A stretch of 64,000 nucleotides of DNA, from positions 1 through 64,000 of the forward strand of contig MSJH02000805.1 of NCBI GenBank assembly GCA_001931875.2, written 5' to 3'. Position 1 is the stretch's first letter; the number at the start of each line of letters is the position of its first letter. Position numbers and translations under genes: made by a program. Positions 47,405 through 57,562 of this stretch are shown here, piece by piece. Below the pieces are notes generated by a model that worked only from the letters and a program-made list of their open reading frames with translations, did no database searches and was not told the DNA's origin. Source of the DNA: Byssochlamys sp. IMV 00236. Taxonomy: Eukaryota; Ascomycota; Eurotiomycetes; Eurotiales; Thermoascaceae.

Positions 47405-47523
47405 ACATACAACAGTAGGGATTCGCTGGTGGTCACCCACCCAACTACTAACCTACCGGCGTGTGGCTTGAGTACGGCTGAGCGGACGGGAAGCCCTATT
47501 TTCCACACCCTATGGTCGTATGT
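47405..47523 (-). rRNA. 5S ribosomal RNA, right copy
   Basis: 119 nt, reverse complement orientation. It matches the left copy at every position except two, which form a base pair with each other in the 3' stem (U-A here, C-G in the left copy). The 5' and 3' ends pair as in the left copy. A T-rich run (TTTTGTCTTTTTATTT) follows on the minus strand. Both copies look functional. Confidence 0.96.
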
Positions 47524-48192
47524 GATAGAAATATACTGCTTTAGGAAACTTAAACACCCTATAAGAGGAAGAAAAGAGACAGGCGTTTTTAGCAGAGCGA
47601 AGGTCTCTTTTAAATAGAGCTAAGAAGGTTATGAATTCCAAGTGGATATGTTACTATGTTTCTTTATCTCTGGCCAAGCTAACTTGTGCTATAGTAGTTA
47701 AATCAAATCGAACTGCGCGAATCGGAATACCCGAGCGATTTCCTGGTTACATATTCGGGGAATTGAGGATTCTCCCGGTATATAAAATAGATCGAACCAA
47801 GCGGCTCGGGAATTCCGAGGGATGGATGCTTTGCCGCAACTAGCAGTAGCTTTTATTTATGTTTTATACCCCCTTACAATCCTACTAATTCTGTCGGATA
47901 TTCCCATTCTGTCTTTCTCAAATGTAGAACGATGATCCTCGGTTTAATCCTATCTTATATCGGGTTTCTTTTAAGGACTAAGATTTCTCAAACGGCACCT
48001 TGTCTGCATCTCCACTTTTGTTTTAGGTCAACTGACTGCATTTCTGTGTGACGAACGATATACTCCATAGAATTCCGCAATACTTATATATACAAGATCT
48101 CCTGTAATCTATACTGGACGCCCGTTAGATGTCAGCTTAATTCATTGGAGCACATCTTGATATAATATTATCATCAGGAGGTAATCTGCACA
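47524..48192. promoter_or_regulatory. Upstream region of the quercetinase gene
   Basis: About 670 bp between the 5S gene and the dioxygenase start. No gene recognised. Expected to carry the dioxygenase promoter. Confidence 0.4.
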
Positions 48193-49431
48193 ATGCATTT
48201 CCGGCTACTATTCGCAGTTACAAGTACGCTTCTAGCATACGTTCCCATAGTTCCTGCACATTCAACCTTCGCGGTTTCCCAGCGTAGTGCAGACTCATTG
48301 CCAGAATCACTTTTCGTCGATACACCTCCATCCTATCTCCGTCCATACGTGATCCCTCATTACGCATCTGCCCACGCCGTCACAGTTGGTTCGCAGACGT
48401 ACCGATTCTACGTTACTGGTCCTTCCTCCAATTATGCATTCACACTCATGGGGACCAATGCACCCTACACCACGGCTCTAGGAGTTCTTCCTCATATACA
48501 TTATTATCATTACGAGAATTTCTTCACTTATAAGGGCCGCGTGCAACTGTGGGCACAAAAGGACAATGCTACTCAACAGACACGAGTTCTCTACCCGGGC
48601 GACTACGGATCGGTGGTAAGAAATACGACGCACACATTCCAGATCTTGGATCCTGATACCGAACTCGTTGGAGCCATTGTTCCAGGTGGATTTGAGTAAG
48701 TCGGCCTAATTTGTCTTAGATATTGGTTATCTGCAGTGACCCATCCAAGGAAATGTCGGTTCTCCAATTAATGATAGTCCAGGGAGCTCTTCTACTATTT
48801 AGGTTCAAACCTTTCTACGACCACGCATACTCCCTATGTCCCACAGGCTGACGATGGCTCCTCTGCGACGGGACCAAATTCATCTATCATTTCATCTCTA
48901 ACAAAGTTCGACGTCCATGCCCAATTAGACTTTGAACCTCGACGGGATGCAGTAAATGGAACAGCCCCAGCTAGCAATTGGCACACGGGCAACAATACGC
49001 TGAGTACTGATGGTAGCCCTTATTTCGTCGCAAACGGCTGGGGTCCAAAATACATCAACTCGCAGTACGGATATCAGATTGTTCAGCCTCTAGCCACACC
49101 AGCCCAGACGCAAGACACGAACTTCACTCTGTCCACTATTTCAATCAGCACTACACCAAAAAATATCACTATCCCACAGTGGTCGTTTCCTGGTGCTGCA
49201 GCATTTCAGGTCCTCGAAGGAAATCTGAAAATCCAGATCGCTCAGTACCCAACCGCATCGCTCAGTACTGGTGATGTGGCTTTCGTTCCTGGAAATTTGA
49301 CCTTCAAGTATTGGAGTGGCTCTTATTTTACCAAGTTTCTCTTCCTCAGCAGTGGAAAGGAGGGTCTGGACCAGAAGTTGATTCAAACTGGGGCTTCCTA
49401 CGACTATGTTACCTTTCCTACTACTTGGTAA
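48193..49431 (+). CDS. Secreted quercetin 2,3-dioxygenase-like bicupin
   Basis: 383-residue model from exons 48193-48695 and 48783-49431, in phase across an 87-bp GT-AG intron. A signal peptide is clear (MHFRLLFAVTSTLLAYVPIVPA). Quercetinases open the flavonol ring of quercetin with O2, releasing CO. The N-terminal cupin holds His101, His103, Glu108 and His147, whose spacing equals the copper ligands His66, His68, Glu73 and His112 of the Aspergillus japonicus enzyme. ENFFTYKGRVQLW follows the metal site. The C-terminal cupin (about 290-360) has no complete metal set, as in the known bicupins. Several NxT/S glycosylation sites fit secretion. Likely involved in plant flavonoid breakdown; the exact substrate is inferred. 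Confidence 0.91.
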
Positions 49432-50613
49432 TAGGGCAGGTTTATCGTCATTGAGAATAATATCTGAAATGGATCTGTTTAAACGTAGGCTGAAGCTTGG
49501 AAGAATCGCTCTTTGTATTGTACCATGCGGCATTTTGCCAGAGGAGCCTTTTTTTTTTTTTTTGAAAATGGTACCACTTCCTAGAGGCTGGACAGGGCCT
49601 GATCCATAAATATAACATCTAATTCTTTGAAAGACTGCAAAATAGTCTTCAGGATGTAATTCTAAAACCAGGACCGATTTCCCCGCCCGGATACTAAGAT
49701 CTCGTATACGTATATCAGATTGGAGACTGAGGAATGAATGAAAAGTATATCCTCTTATGCAAGTGGGTTTTTTTTTTTAAATGAGTTTACCCCGCACTTA
49801 GTGTTTCGTTTTGATTATATGTATGTACGTAGTTTGTTTTCTAACTGTGGAGCACAGTAAATCCCGAAAACAGGACCGTACTTTCTCTGTTGAGCATCGA
49901 GTGATGAACCGCGGGTGTCAATACCTCAGTATATGTACAGTACAAGTCAGATAAGTTGACATTTCAGCCTGCCACCCTGCTTGCGTTTACTCTACCCCGC
50001 TATCGGCTGGTGCGGAGATCAACAAAGCAGTTTCGACCGGTTGTTTCTGCAGCTTATACTATTCAATGCATATCCCTGGCGCAAGCCAACCATGCGGTGA
50101 AATAGAAGAGCTTTCTAAATTCAATGATAGCAATTGATCTGAAGGTATTTACAACCGGAAGGAAAGAAACAAGTCCTGTGCGCCGGCGCCGGTGTAGCTC
50201 CTATAAACATCACTTGAACAAGAGGTAAAGGACGAACAGAGGTCCTTGGTAAAAGCTGCAGCAACATTGATTTGAGGGTTTATGACATGGTATCTGGGTC
50301 TGTGTATGACATTTCGGGCTCAATAACACGACTGCAACAGGTGAGAGTATACTTGCGCAATTAGTCTCGCTCATCTAGCAAGAGCTGAAGAGAGAAAGAA
50401 AATGAAAAACAGGACGATTGATCTAGTGCACTCCCATGCCGTACTACTCCGGAGGTACGCCCAAAGGAATACAAATAATTAGATGAACCGATGCAGTCTG
50501 AGCGACTGACGCGCCCAGATACTGGTGCAGAACACATCGCTAGTGACCATAAGACCAAAGTAGCGTCGATGCAAAACTCACTCGTACAGCTCGTTTGTGT
50601 TTGTGGAGGCACA
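49432..50613. other. Convergent intergenic region
   Basis: About 1.2 kb between two convergent genes (dioxygenase and LysM). Contains poly-T tracts near 49551 and 49769 and no recognisable gene. Confidence 0.45.
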
Positions 50614-52554
50614 TCAGTCCTCCTTGCTGCTGTCTCGAGACATACCTGTGCTGGACAATCCTCTTCTCTGAGATGATTCCTCACGCAGGTTTGAGCGCGA
50701 TCTTGCTCCAGGGGGAATGGCCAGCCGGCCAGTGCTGCTCCCAGGTGTTGCTCTTCCTTCAAGGCTGTCGTCCATTTCAATCAAATCCCCCATCCCTCCG
50801 ATTCCCATTGCTTGCCCCAGGCCATATACTTGGCCGCCTTGCGCGTTCTGCTGCAGCTCGTTTAGACCTGCCTTTGCCCGGGTTGCCATCTTCCTCATCC
50901 ACCCTTCGATAGCACCACCGACATTCTCGAGTCCTGTGGTGGACGAACCCGACGCCACGGTAGAAGTGGACCCAAAAGAAGCTGTGCGAGGTAGGCTAGG
51001 AGGTGCTGGAGCAGTGAGATTCGGTAGATGTTGGGAGAAGAAGTTGTTTAGCTTATCAGGGGCAGGACCCGGCGCCGTAACATCTCGGCCAAGGGTGCCA
51101 ACGCCGCCGGGACCAGAAAGATGGAAACTACTGCGCTGACGACGATGGCCATGTCCTGAAGGCGCCGTCGGGCCATTGGCTCGCGAAAAGGAACCCGAAA
51201 CCCGACCACTGCGTGTGGGAGAAAATGTGGATGATGGTGCAGTGGACAGAGGTTGAGAGTGGGAGGATGATGTTCGTGGTTCCGACACGGGCTCAATTCG
51301 AGGTATATCAAAAGAGGTCACGGCAGATTCCGAATCGGTATATGGCAATGATTGCGACTTTCGGCGTCTGCGCGGGAAAAAGCCCAACGTTCTGCGTGGT
51401 ACACGTCCAATTTCCACTGGCCCTGGAAACCCATCTATATTGACCCACGCTTCATGCTTCCACGTCTTGTCTTTGTTCTTTCCACCTTGCGCATCAGTTT
51501 CGACCTCGTTATCACGACTGGCCGTCTCAGCTGGTGCAATTGAACCGCCAATTGAGTCGTCGAATGGTCTCCGGCCAGGTGTTTCGTCTTCGAGAAGATT
51601 GCCTTCCTCACTCGACTGAATCCGACGTCCTTTGACCGTGCACGCCTCCACTGGGAGTAGGACCGTCTTTCTGCTCTGAATGCTGTCGCTCGGCCAGAAT
51701 CCGTTGGCTTTTCGCATCACACCAGGGTTGCAACCGTACTTTATAGTGACTCCAGTAATGCTATCCGCAGGCTGGACTTGATGTACATAGACCAAAGCAT
51801 CTTCATCGTGCTCGGGGTCCGCGGCAGATGCATCCGCAGGCCCACACGAATCCCTTCTCTTATGGCGGCCGCTTAGTTCTGATACAGAATCTCCATTTGC
51901 CAGTAGTAACGCCTCCCGCTTCTTCGCCTGTACCAAAGCGCGTCGCTCTTCTTTAGTGCCTGATCCGATCTGGACGGTGGAAGGCTTCGATGGTCCCCAT
52001 GACGAGGGCGCCGACTTCGGTGCACTGCTGATATAGGCATCTGAACGGGACGGTTTTCTTCTCTGATGCGAATTTGGTGTCTTGTTCGACGCTGGCCGTG
52101 CAGCGTCACTCCCCAGAACGGACGATGCTAGGCTCTGCAACGACGACCAGGATGTCTCCAGTAGACTGGAGCCAAGTTTTGAGTTCGCGCTCTGGGTCTT
52201 GCTCCCATTATCCAGACCAAAGGCAGAAAAATAATCCACCAGACTTTGTTTGCTCCGGTTCGCGGTTGTCGTCGCCCGGGAAGGATGGGTGGTAGGCAGG
52301 GGCGATACCCCTCGCGATGTATATGGGGATGGAGTAGCGATAGGAGACTGCGGAGGTGTCAAATCAAAATCCGAGGCCGGCGGCAGCTGCTGGTGAGCAA
52401 GGTCACCTCCCAAGTTTCCCTGATCATCGTCGTCGTCGGTCACTGATATCAGGCGACGATTGCGTGGCCGGACCGTAGAGGTCGACCTCCTGCTCGTGGT
52501 ACTACTCGAGGTCGACGGGCTGAGAGCGTCGAGAAAACTGCTACTGGAGCTCAT
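50614..52554 (-). CDS. Intracellular LysM-domain protein, Ser/Thr-rich
   Basis: 646 residues starting MSSSSSFLDALSPS. An in-frame ATG exists 42 bp upstream (52596) but lies between a branch-like CTGAC and the acceptor of a probable 5'-leader intron (52657-52581), so it should be spliced out. A long disordered Ser/Thr/Pro-rich N-terminus leads to one LysM module at about 255-311 (YVHQVQPADSITGVTIKYGC...PVEA). More disordered sequence follows, then a helical C-terminal patch (ENVGGAIEGWMRKMATRAKAGLNELQ). There is no signal peptide or membrane helix, so it differs from secreted LysM effectors. It resembles the intracellular LysM proteins (LYSMD type) conserved in eukaryotes, whose function is unknown. 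Confidence 0.85.
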   Translation of the reverse strand: MSSSSSFLDALSPSTSSSTTSRRSTSTVRPRNRRLISVTDDDDDQGNLGGDLAHQQLPPASDFDLTPPQSPIATPSPYTSRGVSPLPTTHPSRATTTANRSKQSLVDYFSAFGLDNGSKTQSANSKLGSSLLETSWSSLQSLASSVLGSDAARPASNKTPNSHQRRKPSRSDAYISSAPKSAPSSWGPSKPSTVQIGSGTKEERRALVQAKKREALLLANGDSVSELSGRHKRRDSCGPADASAADPEHDEDALVYVHQVQPADSITGVTIKYGCNPGVMRKANGFWPSDSIQSRKTVLLPVEACTVKGRRIQSSEEGNLLEDETPGRRPFDDSIGGSIAPAETASRDNEVETDAQGGKNKDKTWKHEAWVNIDGFPGPVEIGRVPRRTLGFFPRRRRKSQSLPYTDSESAVTSFDIPRIEPVSEPRTSSSHSQPLSTAPSSTFSPTRSGRVSGSFSRANGPTAPSGHGHRRQRSSFHLSGPGGVGTLGRDVTAPGPAPDKLNNFFSQHLPNLTAPAPPSLPRTASFGSTSTVASGSSTTGLENVGGAIEGWMRKMATRAKAGLNELQQNAQGGQVYGLGQAMGIGGMGDLIEMDDSLEGRATPGSSTGRLAIPPGARSRSNLREESSQRRGLSSTGMSRDSSKED

Positions 52555-52580
52555 TCCCGCCGACAGAGGCTTGATATATC

Positions 52581-52657
52581 CTGTGCAAAGAGACATAGAC
52601 TGTCAGCTTGCTTCCGACTGCTGGGCCGGCGTCATCGGAGGCAGGTTACGGTTATAC
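52581..52657 (-). promoter_or_regulatory. Probable 5'-leader intron of the LysM gene
   Basis: On the minus strand: donor GAG|GTATAACC, branch-like CTGAC about 30 bases before the end, acceptor TTTGCACAG. 77 bp. It removes the upstream ATG at 52596, making the ATG at 52554 the first. Confidence 0.55.
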
Positions 52658-53632
52658 CTCGAGATCATTCGTCATCCAGCGCAGTGACCACACCCGCTTT
52701 CGCGTAAAACTCAAGGGCAAGGGAGTTCAAGTAGTGACATCGAGACGCATGTTCTGATGCGAATCCGAACCAGGTCTCCGGACCTCAATTGCGCGGCCGT
52801 GGTGGTTTATCGGGGCGTCTACGGAGCGCGGCAGGTACGGGCGTGACGACAGAGGCTCCAGGGAGGAGAGATGAGGCAGAGTCTGAGGCCTGGTCTGTGG
52901 TCTCAGATAAGACGCTGGTTAGAGGATCGTTAGGGCTCTAGGGGAGCCTGGTACGGCGATCTGGTAAGAAAGAGATCCTAGGAAGTCGTTAAGGAACAAA
53001 GCAGTTGGTATCAGCAGAGGGCTTCTTCCCTGGCCAGCCCACGCGGCCCGCTCGCTGGGCGGCCCAGCTGTACGTATGTAGGGGTACGTAACTCCCACGC
53101 GGAAACTGTACTGGACGCGAGGTACCGATACATCCCACTTGGCTGATCGGCGCATTTCGCCCCCTTGAAGGACTGCCTGCTACAGAGCCTCATCCACTCA
53201 TACTAATACTAATGCTCGCTCAGTCTATGGCCTGAACGATATCATGCCTAGATACTGTCTCAGGACACTTCAGGTAATACTCTGTTTTCCGGTTTGGTGG
53301 GCGAGACGTCTAAGTATCTAATTCGCAGTCGGTTTACCGGAATTGCGATCATGTGAACCTCGAGCAAATCGTTAACTCTGGTATCTACAGGCAAAATACC
53401 GTCAACATCTCTGGGAGAGCATGCCAAAGGCGGCTGTAACGACAAGGAATTCTAAATACACGGCCAGCAAAGGCCTATTAATGGCAACATGTATGACCGG
53501 AAGATCGTGGTGGAGTGATTTAACATAAACAGACATCTCTCGATCAGCTCGTGGTGGATATGTCCGCAACGCCAGTCCCTCGGGATGATGTATTCCGGCA
53601 TGAGAAGGGTCGCAAGGGGCTCTATTGAATAC
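52658..53632. promoter_or_regulatory. LysM promoter region and Msp1 3' flank
   Basis: About 975 bp between two minus-strand genes. No other gene was recognised. Confidence 0.45.
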
Positions 53633-54936
53633 CTACTCGGGCGGCTCGGCCACTGGCGCAGTTGATGGAGCATCGGCTTCTTCACCAACCTCATCGTCGG
53701 TGACCCATTCTTTCTCCGACACAGTTTTGCTTGCATCCAGTGAGGGTGCAGGCTTAGGAATGACCTTCACGCCTCCTGCCCGAGTGAAGAAGTCGTCCGT
53801 ACGGAGTCCTCGCACCTCGCTGGGATCCACGGACGTCATATGCACACTGGCCGCCTTCTTCTGCCGAATGAGTTCCCGGATAGGGACCATGGCTGCATCG
53901 CGGCAGGCCTCTTTGATATCGCTGCCGGACATACCCGCCATCATGCGAACAAGATAGTCAAGGTCAAAGTTCTCCCGGTCGATCTTGGTGTCCTTCAAGA
54001 TAAGAGCCAATATCCGTAGACGCTGCGGTGCTGGCGGTAGCGTGACGGGAAATTTCTTCGGCATTCGTCTCAAGATTGCTTCATCGATATCTTGGATTCT
54101 GTTGGTAGCACCCAGGACCATGACCCGTTGAGGCTCGCCCATCGAGTTGGCCGATGTGAGGCCATCCCAGTGCGTCATGAACTCTGCCTTGACCATACCG
54201 CTGGCTTCATGCTCGCCACTTCTCCGTGTTCCCAAGACGGCGTCAATCTCATCAATAAACACGATGGAAGGCTGGAGCTTCCTGGCCAAAGAGAAAACGG
54301 CGTTGACAAGTTTATTCGAGTCACCATACCATTTCTCCGTCAACGTAGAGATATGCAGATTAATGAAGCACGCTCCACTCTCGTGAGCTAATGCCTTTGC
54401 CAACATGGTCTTTCCGCAACCTGGAGGGCCGTAGAGTAGGACACCAGACGGCGCCGAGAGCAGCGAAGACGTAGATGAATATAGATGGGGCATGGTCAGC
54501 GGGTATATGACGGATTCCTTCAGCTCTTCGATGATCTCGTCAAGACCCCCAATGTCCTCGAACGAGACAGGAATGTCCTCCGGTGCAACCACATCCATAG
54601 CAATAGCTTGCTCATATTGCGTCAACTCTAGGTCTTCCTTCCGCTGTCTCCGTCGCCGTCCACCCCGCCTGGGCGACTCATCTTCCGACTCCTCGGTTCT
54701 ATCTAGCCTTCGCAGAATGGCCGCTGATTTGCGCTTCTGCTCTTCTTTCTTGGAGCTTTCGGGGTCGAAATCGATGCGCGACAGAAGGTAGCGAATCAGG
54801 AAATATGCGGATGCGGACTATGCAACTTAGGTCAGATTGCCTTCAATCAGCGACAGCTGTGTTCACTTACTGTTCCCGCGATCATGACAAGTTCCTGAAG
54901 GAACTGTTGCCATCGCCGGCCGCCAGCGGACGCCAT
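53633..54936 (-). CDS. msp1: Msp1-type AAA ATPase of the mitochondrial outer membrane
   Basis: 416-residue model from exons 54936-54871 and 54817-53633 on the minus strand; the 53-bp intron is GT-AG and the frame is kept. Starts MASAGGRRWQQFLQEL. A short hydrophobic segment at about 12-32 (VMIAGTSASAYFLIRYLL) is the N-terminal membrane anchor, followed by a basic linker (RRGGRRRRQRK). The AAA module: SFEDIGGLDEIIEELKE, Walker A GPPGCGKT (152-159), WYGDSNK pore-loop region, Walker B IVFIDEID (207-214), GATNRIQDIDEAILRRMPKKF with arginine fingers, and a C-terminal small domain ending in an acidic/Pro tail. Msp1/ATAD1 extracts mislocalised tail-anchored proteins from the outer membrane. Divergent from csm1 with 342 bp between starts. 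Confidence 0.95.
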
Positions 54937-55278
54937 AACGACAGATCAACTATATCACGACTACCCCAAGGAAAGAAAGGATCATGGACTATATGAGAAG
55001 TGTGAGAGTAGTGATTATAGATCAAATGATGTGGAAGAGGTAGAGGCGATGAGTTCGGGGAGCTGTGGCGCTGGATCCCATGTGGCTTGCCGCGGAGGTT
55101 CGGCGTCAACGCTTTCGGTCACATGCTGCTGCGTCGGAGCGCGTCTCTTTGTTTGCACAACTGAAGAACGCGATAGGATCGCTGTGTTGCGCCTCGAGTC
55201 TGGTGCGCCACAGAACACTACAACACTGCGATTCAATTATATATACAGTGTGCGACAGTCCCAATTAATATAAGCAAA
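54937..55278. promoter_or_regulatory. Bidirectional promoter between msp1 and csm1
   Basis: 342 bp between two divergent start codons, so both promoters must share this space. TATATA occurs about 40 bp before the csm1 start. No upstream ORF of note. Confidence 0.6.
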
Positions 55279-56947
55279 ATGCCCCCCAAGCGCAAGGCCG
55301 TCCAGCTTTCGGGTCTCGTCGACACCGACGACGAAGATGATGTTATGCAGATGGATGCAATCGAAGGCGCAATACGCAGCGACTCAGAGGCAGAGGAGCG
55401 CCCAGTCAAGAAACACAGAGGACGACCTCGATCGTCCGGACAGGGCGCTCCTGAAACAAAGAAAGCCGCAGTGAAGCCTCGAGCGGCTGCAGTAAGGGGC
55501 AGACCTCGAGTGAATAAAGCCCCGCCAGAACCCCAGCCTGAGGATCCGATAGAAAGCGAAATTGAAACGGGGAACGATGACTCTCTCGAGATGGATCCGC
55601 GGAGAGACGTCTCTAACGACGAACTGGACTCGCCTAAGAATGTAGCGCCAGGAAAGAAGACAGGAAGGCCCGCAGGTACACGAGGGCGGAAGAAGGCTGT
55701 TCCCGAAAAACAAGTCAGCAAGGATGGCGAGTTCGAATACACACCCAAAAACAGCAAGGCGCTGAAAGCAACAGATAGAGCAGGGCATGGAGCCAAGAGG
55801 ACCGCTGGAACCAGACAACGACCGGAGACGGACGAGAACGAAGTTGCTATGGAGAGCCAGGCGCCAGAGATCGATGAGACTACTCTCTCTCCAGAGAATT
55901 CGATTCTTCAGTCACGGCAATTCTCACCTTCGAAGTTTCACAACGCAGGAAAGACGGGGCAACGCGCCTTGCAAGAATCGCAGAGTCGCTGGAATGCTGG
56001 TAGAATGGCAGAGGCGGAGAAAATTGTCGGAGACCCAGAGTTGAAACGGAGATTGAGCGACATGACGAAGAGGTATGAGAGTCTGGAGTCGAGGTTCCGG
56101 ACTCTTCGAGATATTGGTATCGTGGAGGCAAATGAAAATATGGAGAAGTTAAAGAAACAGTGCGAGACTACGACAGAAGGTATGGAGATTTTCTAAGAAT
56201 CACGGATGCTGCACTGTACTAACTGCAGACAGCATCGAGCAAACTTGTAGCTTCTTTGAAGGAAGAATTGGCAGCCCAAAAAGCGATCAGTCAGCAGACG
56301 CGAACGATTCAGAAGAAGTTGAAGGACCGCGAAATGCAGGTCGGTGACCTCGAAGCACGAGTGGACGAGCTCACGTCAGAGCTGTCGTCCGCCCAGAACG
56401 AAATCAAAATGCTGCAGACGAAATTGACAGCTGCCCGCAACACGGTAGCGAACGTAGAGAGCATCACATCAAAGGCGCCTGGGAGTGCTGTTAAAAACAC
56501 TCCGGCAAATCGAAGCATGATGGCCGCCAACGCGGAAGCAGTCCAGGCTGCTCAAATCGCACAGCTCAAGGAGGATCTCTATAGCGATCTTACGGGTCTA
56601 ATCATCCGCGATGTGAAGAAGAGGGAAACGGACGATATGTACGACTGTATCCAAACAGGAGCCAACGGAAGTAAGTCTAGATATCTTCTACGATCCAAGC
56701 TTTTACTAATGACAGCTCAGCTCTTCGCTTCAAACTGGCTGTTGCTCACGAGGCAGAGAGCAAGACCACCAGCAGTCTCGAATCTGCTGAATTCCACTAC
56801 ATGCCGTTGCTCGATGAGAATCATGACAGGGACTTGGTGGAGATTTTGCCGGATTATCTTACCGTCGATATCACCTTCTCCCGACAGCAAGCTGCGAAAT
56901 TCTATACGAGGGTCATGGACGCGTTGACTAAGAGAAGGGCAGACTGA
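55279..56947 (+). CDS. Csm1/Pcs1-type monopolin kinetochore protein
   Basis: 521-residue model, exons 55279-56179, 56233-56670 and 56721-56947, in phase. The intron 1 acceptor is taken as GCAGACAG and the intron 2 acceptor as GCTCAG because only these keep the downstream frames. N-terminal about 230 residues are basic and disordered, with three AT-hook-like motifs (RGRPRSSG, RGRPRVNK, TGRPAGTRGRKK). Then a long coiled coil (about 255-400), then a globular C-terminal domain (LKEDLYSDLTGLIIRDVKK ... GTLRFKLAVAHE ... FHYMPLLDENHDRDLVEILPDYL) typical of Csm1/Pcs1. Csm1 crosslinks kinetochore microtubule sites; in fission yeast Pcs1 prevents merotelic attachment. The AT-hooks suggest DNA contact and are inferred. 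Confidence 0.9.
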
Positions 56948-57562
56948 AGATTTTGTTTAAGATGAATTCTCTTACAGCAACATCGTTTCACAGTCTTCTG
57001 TTGACTGGGTTGGTGAATCAAAGATGGATTTGGGTGATGTTTACTGGCGTTACTGTTGCATACTTCATTGCATACTTATGGAATACCCTGGGCGACAGCG
57101 AGAGGTTATATAAAGACAATTAGCTAAGTTACCGTAATGTTTTCACGACATGACTGTCAAAGACTCTCCGATCCTGAGTCGTCATGATAGGATCATCCAT
57201 GATTGGCACATGAGGTGCAACGCAATTGTTTATGTATAGATTGTTCAATCCATCGTCATCTATTCAGGGGTACTGCACAATTGGTGTTCATGAATGACCG
57301 TAAAACCCCCCGGTGGACGCGGAATAATGTGTGCCAACGAGAGCCGCCGTCATTGGTTCTCAGCCTTGCGGAAATCGAGAGCACCTCCGGAGCCTGCTGA
57401 GTTGAACACGCATCAGCCTACGATGCGTGGGCCACACTAGATTCTTGTTCTTCTAATCTCTTTTCTCTTAGTTGAGTATCTTTCTCTGTGTCTCTCAGGG
57501 GGACCAATTCCGCTCTTTTGCTTATTTGTTCTGAAGACGCAGCCTCCCCGGACAGCGGAAGC
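56948..57562. promoter_or_regulatory. mcd4 upstream region and csm1 3' flank
   Basis: 615 bp between same-strand genes. A pyrimidine-rich stretch (TTCTTGTTCTTCTAATCTC) lies about 130 bp before the mcd4 start, common in fungal core promoters. No gene seen. Confidence 0.45.

Noticed and set aside
47287..47508. A 73-residue ORF on the minus strand
   Set aside because: It translates the right 5S rRNA gene. The same peptide appears for the left copy, as expected for two RNA genes.
50717..51139. A 140-residue forward ORF
   Set aside because: It is antisense to the LysM gene, whose frame carries the recognisable domain and bias.
55233..55818. Minus-strand ORFs of 187 and 144 residues
   Set aside because: Antisense to the csm1 N-terminus; low-complexity composition mirrors the basic AT-hook region.
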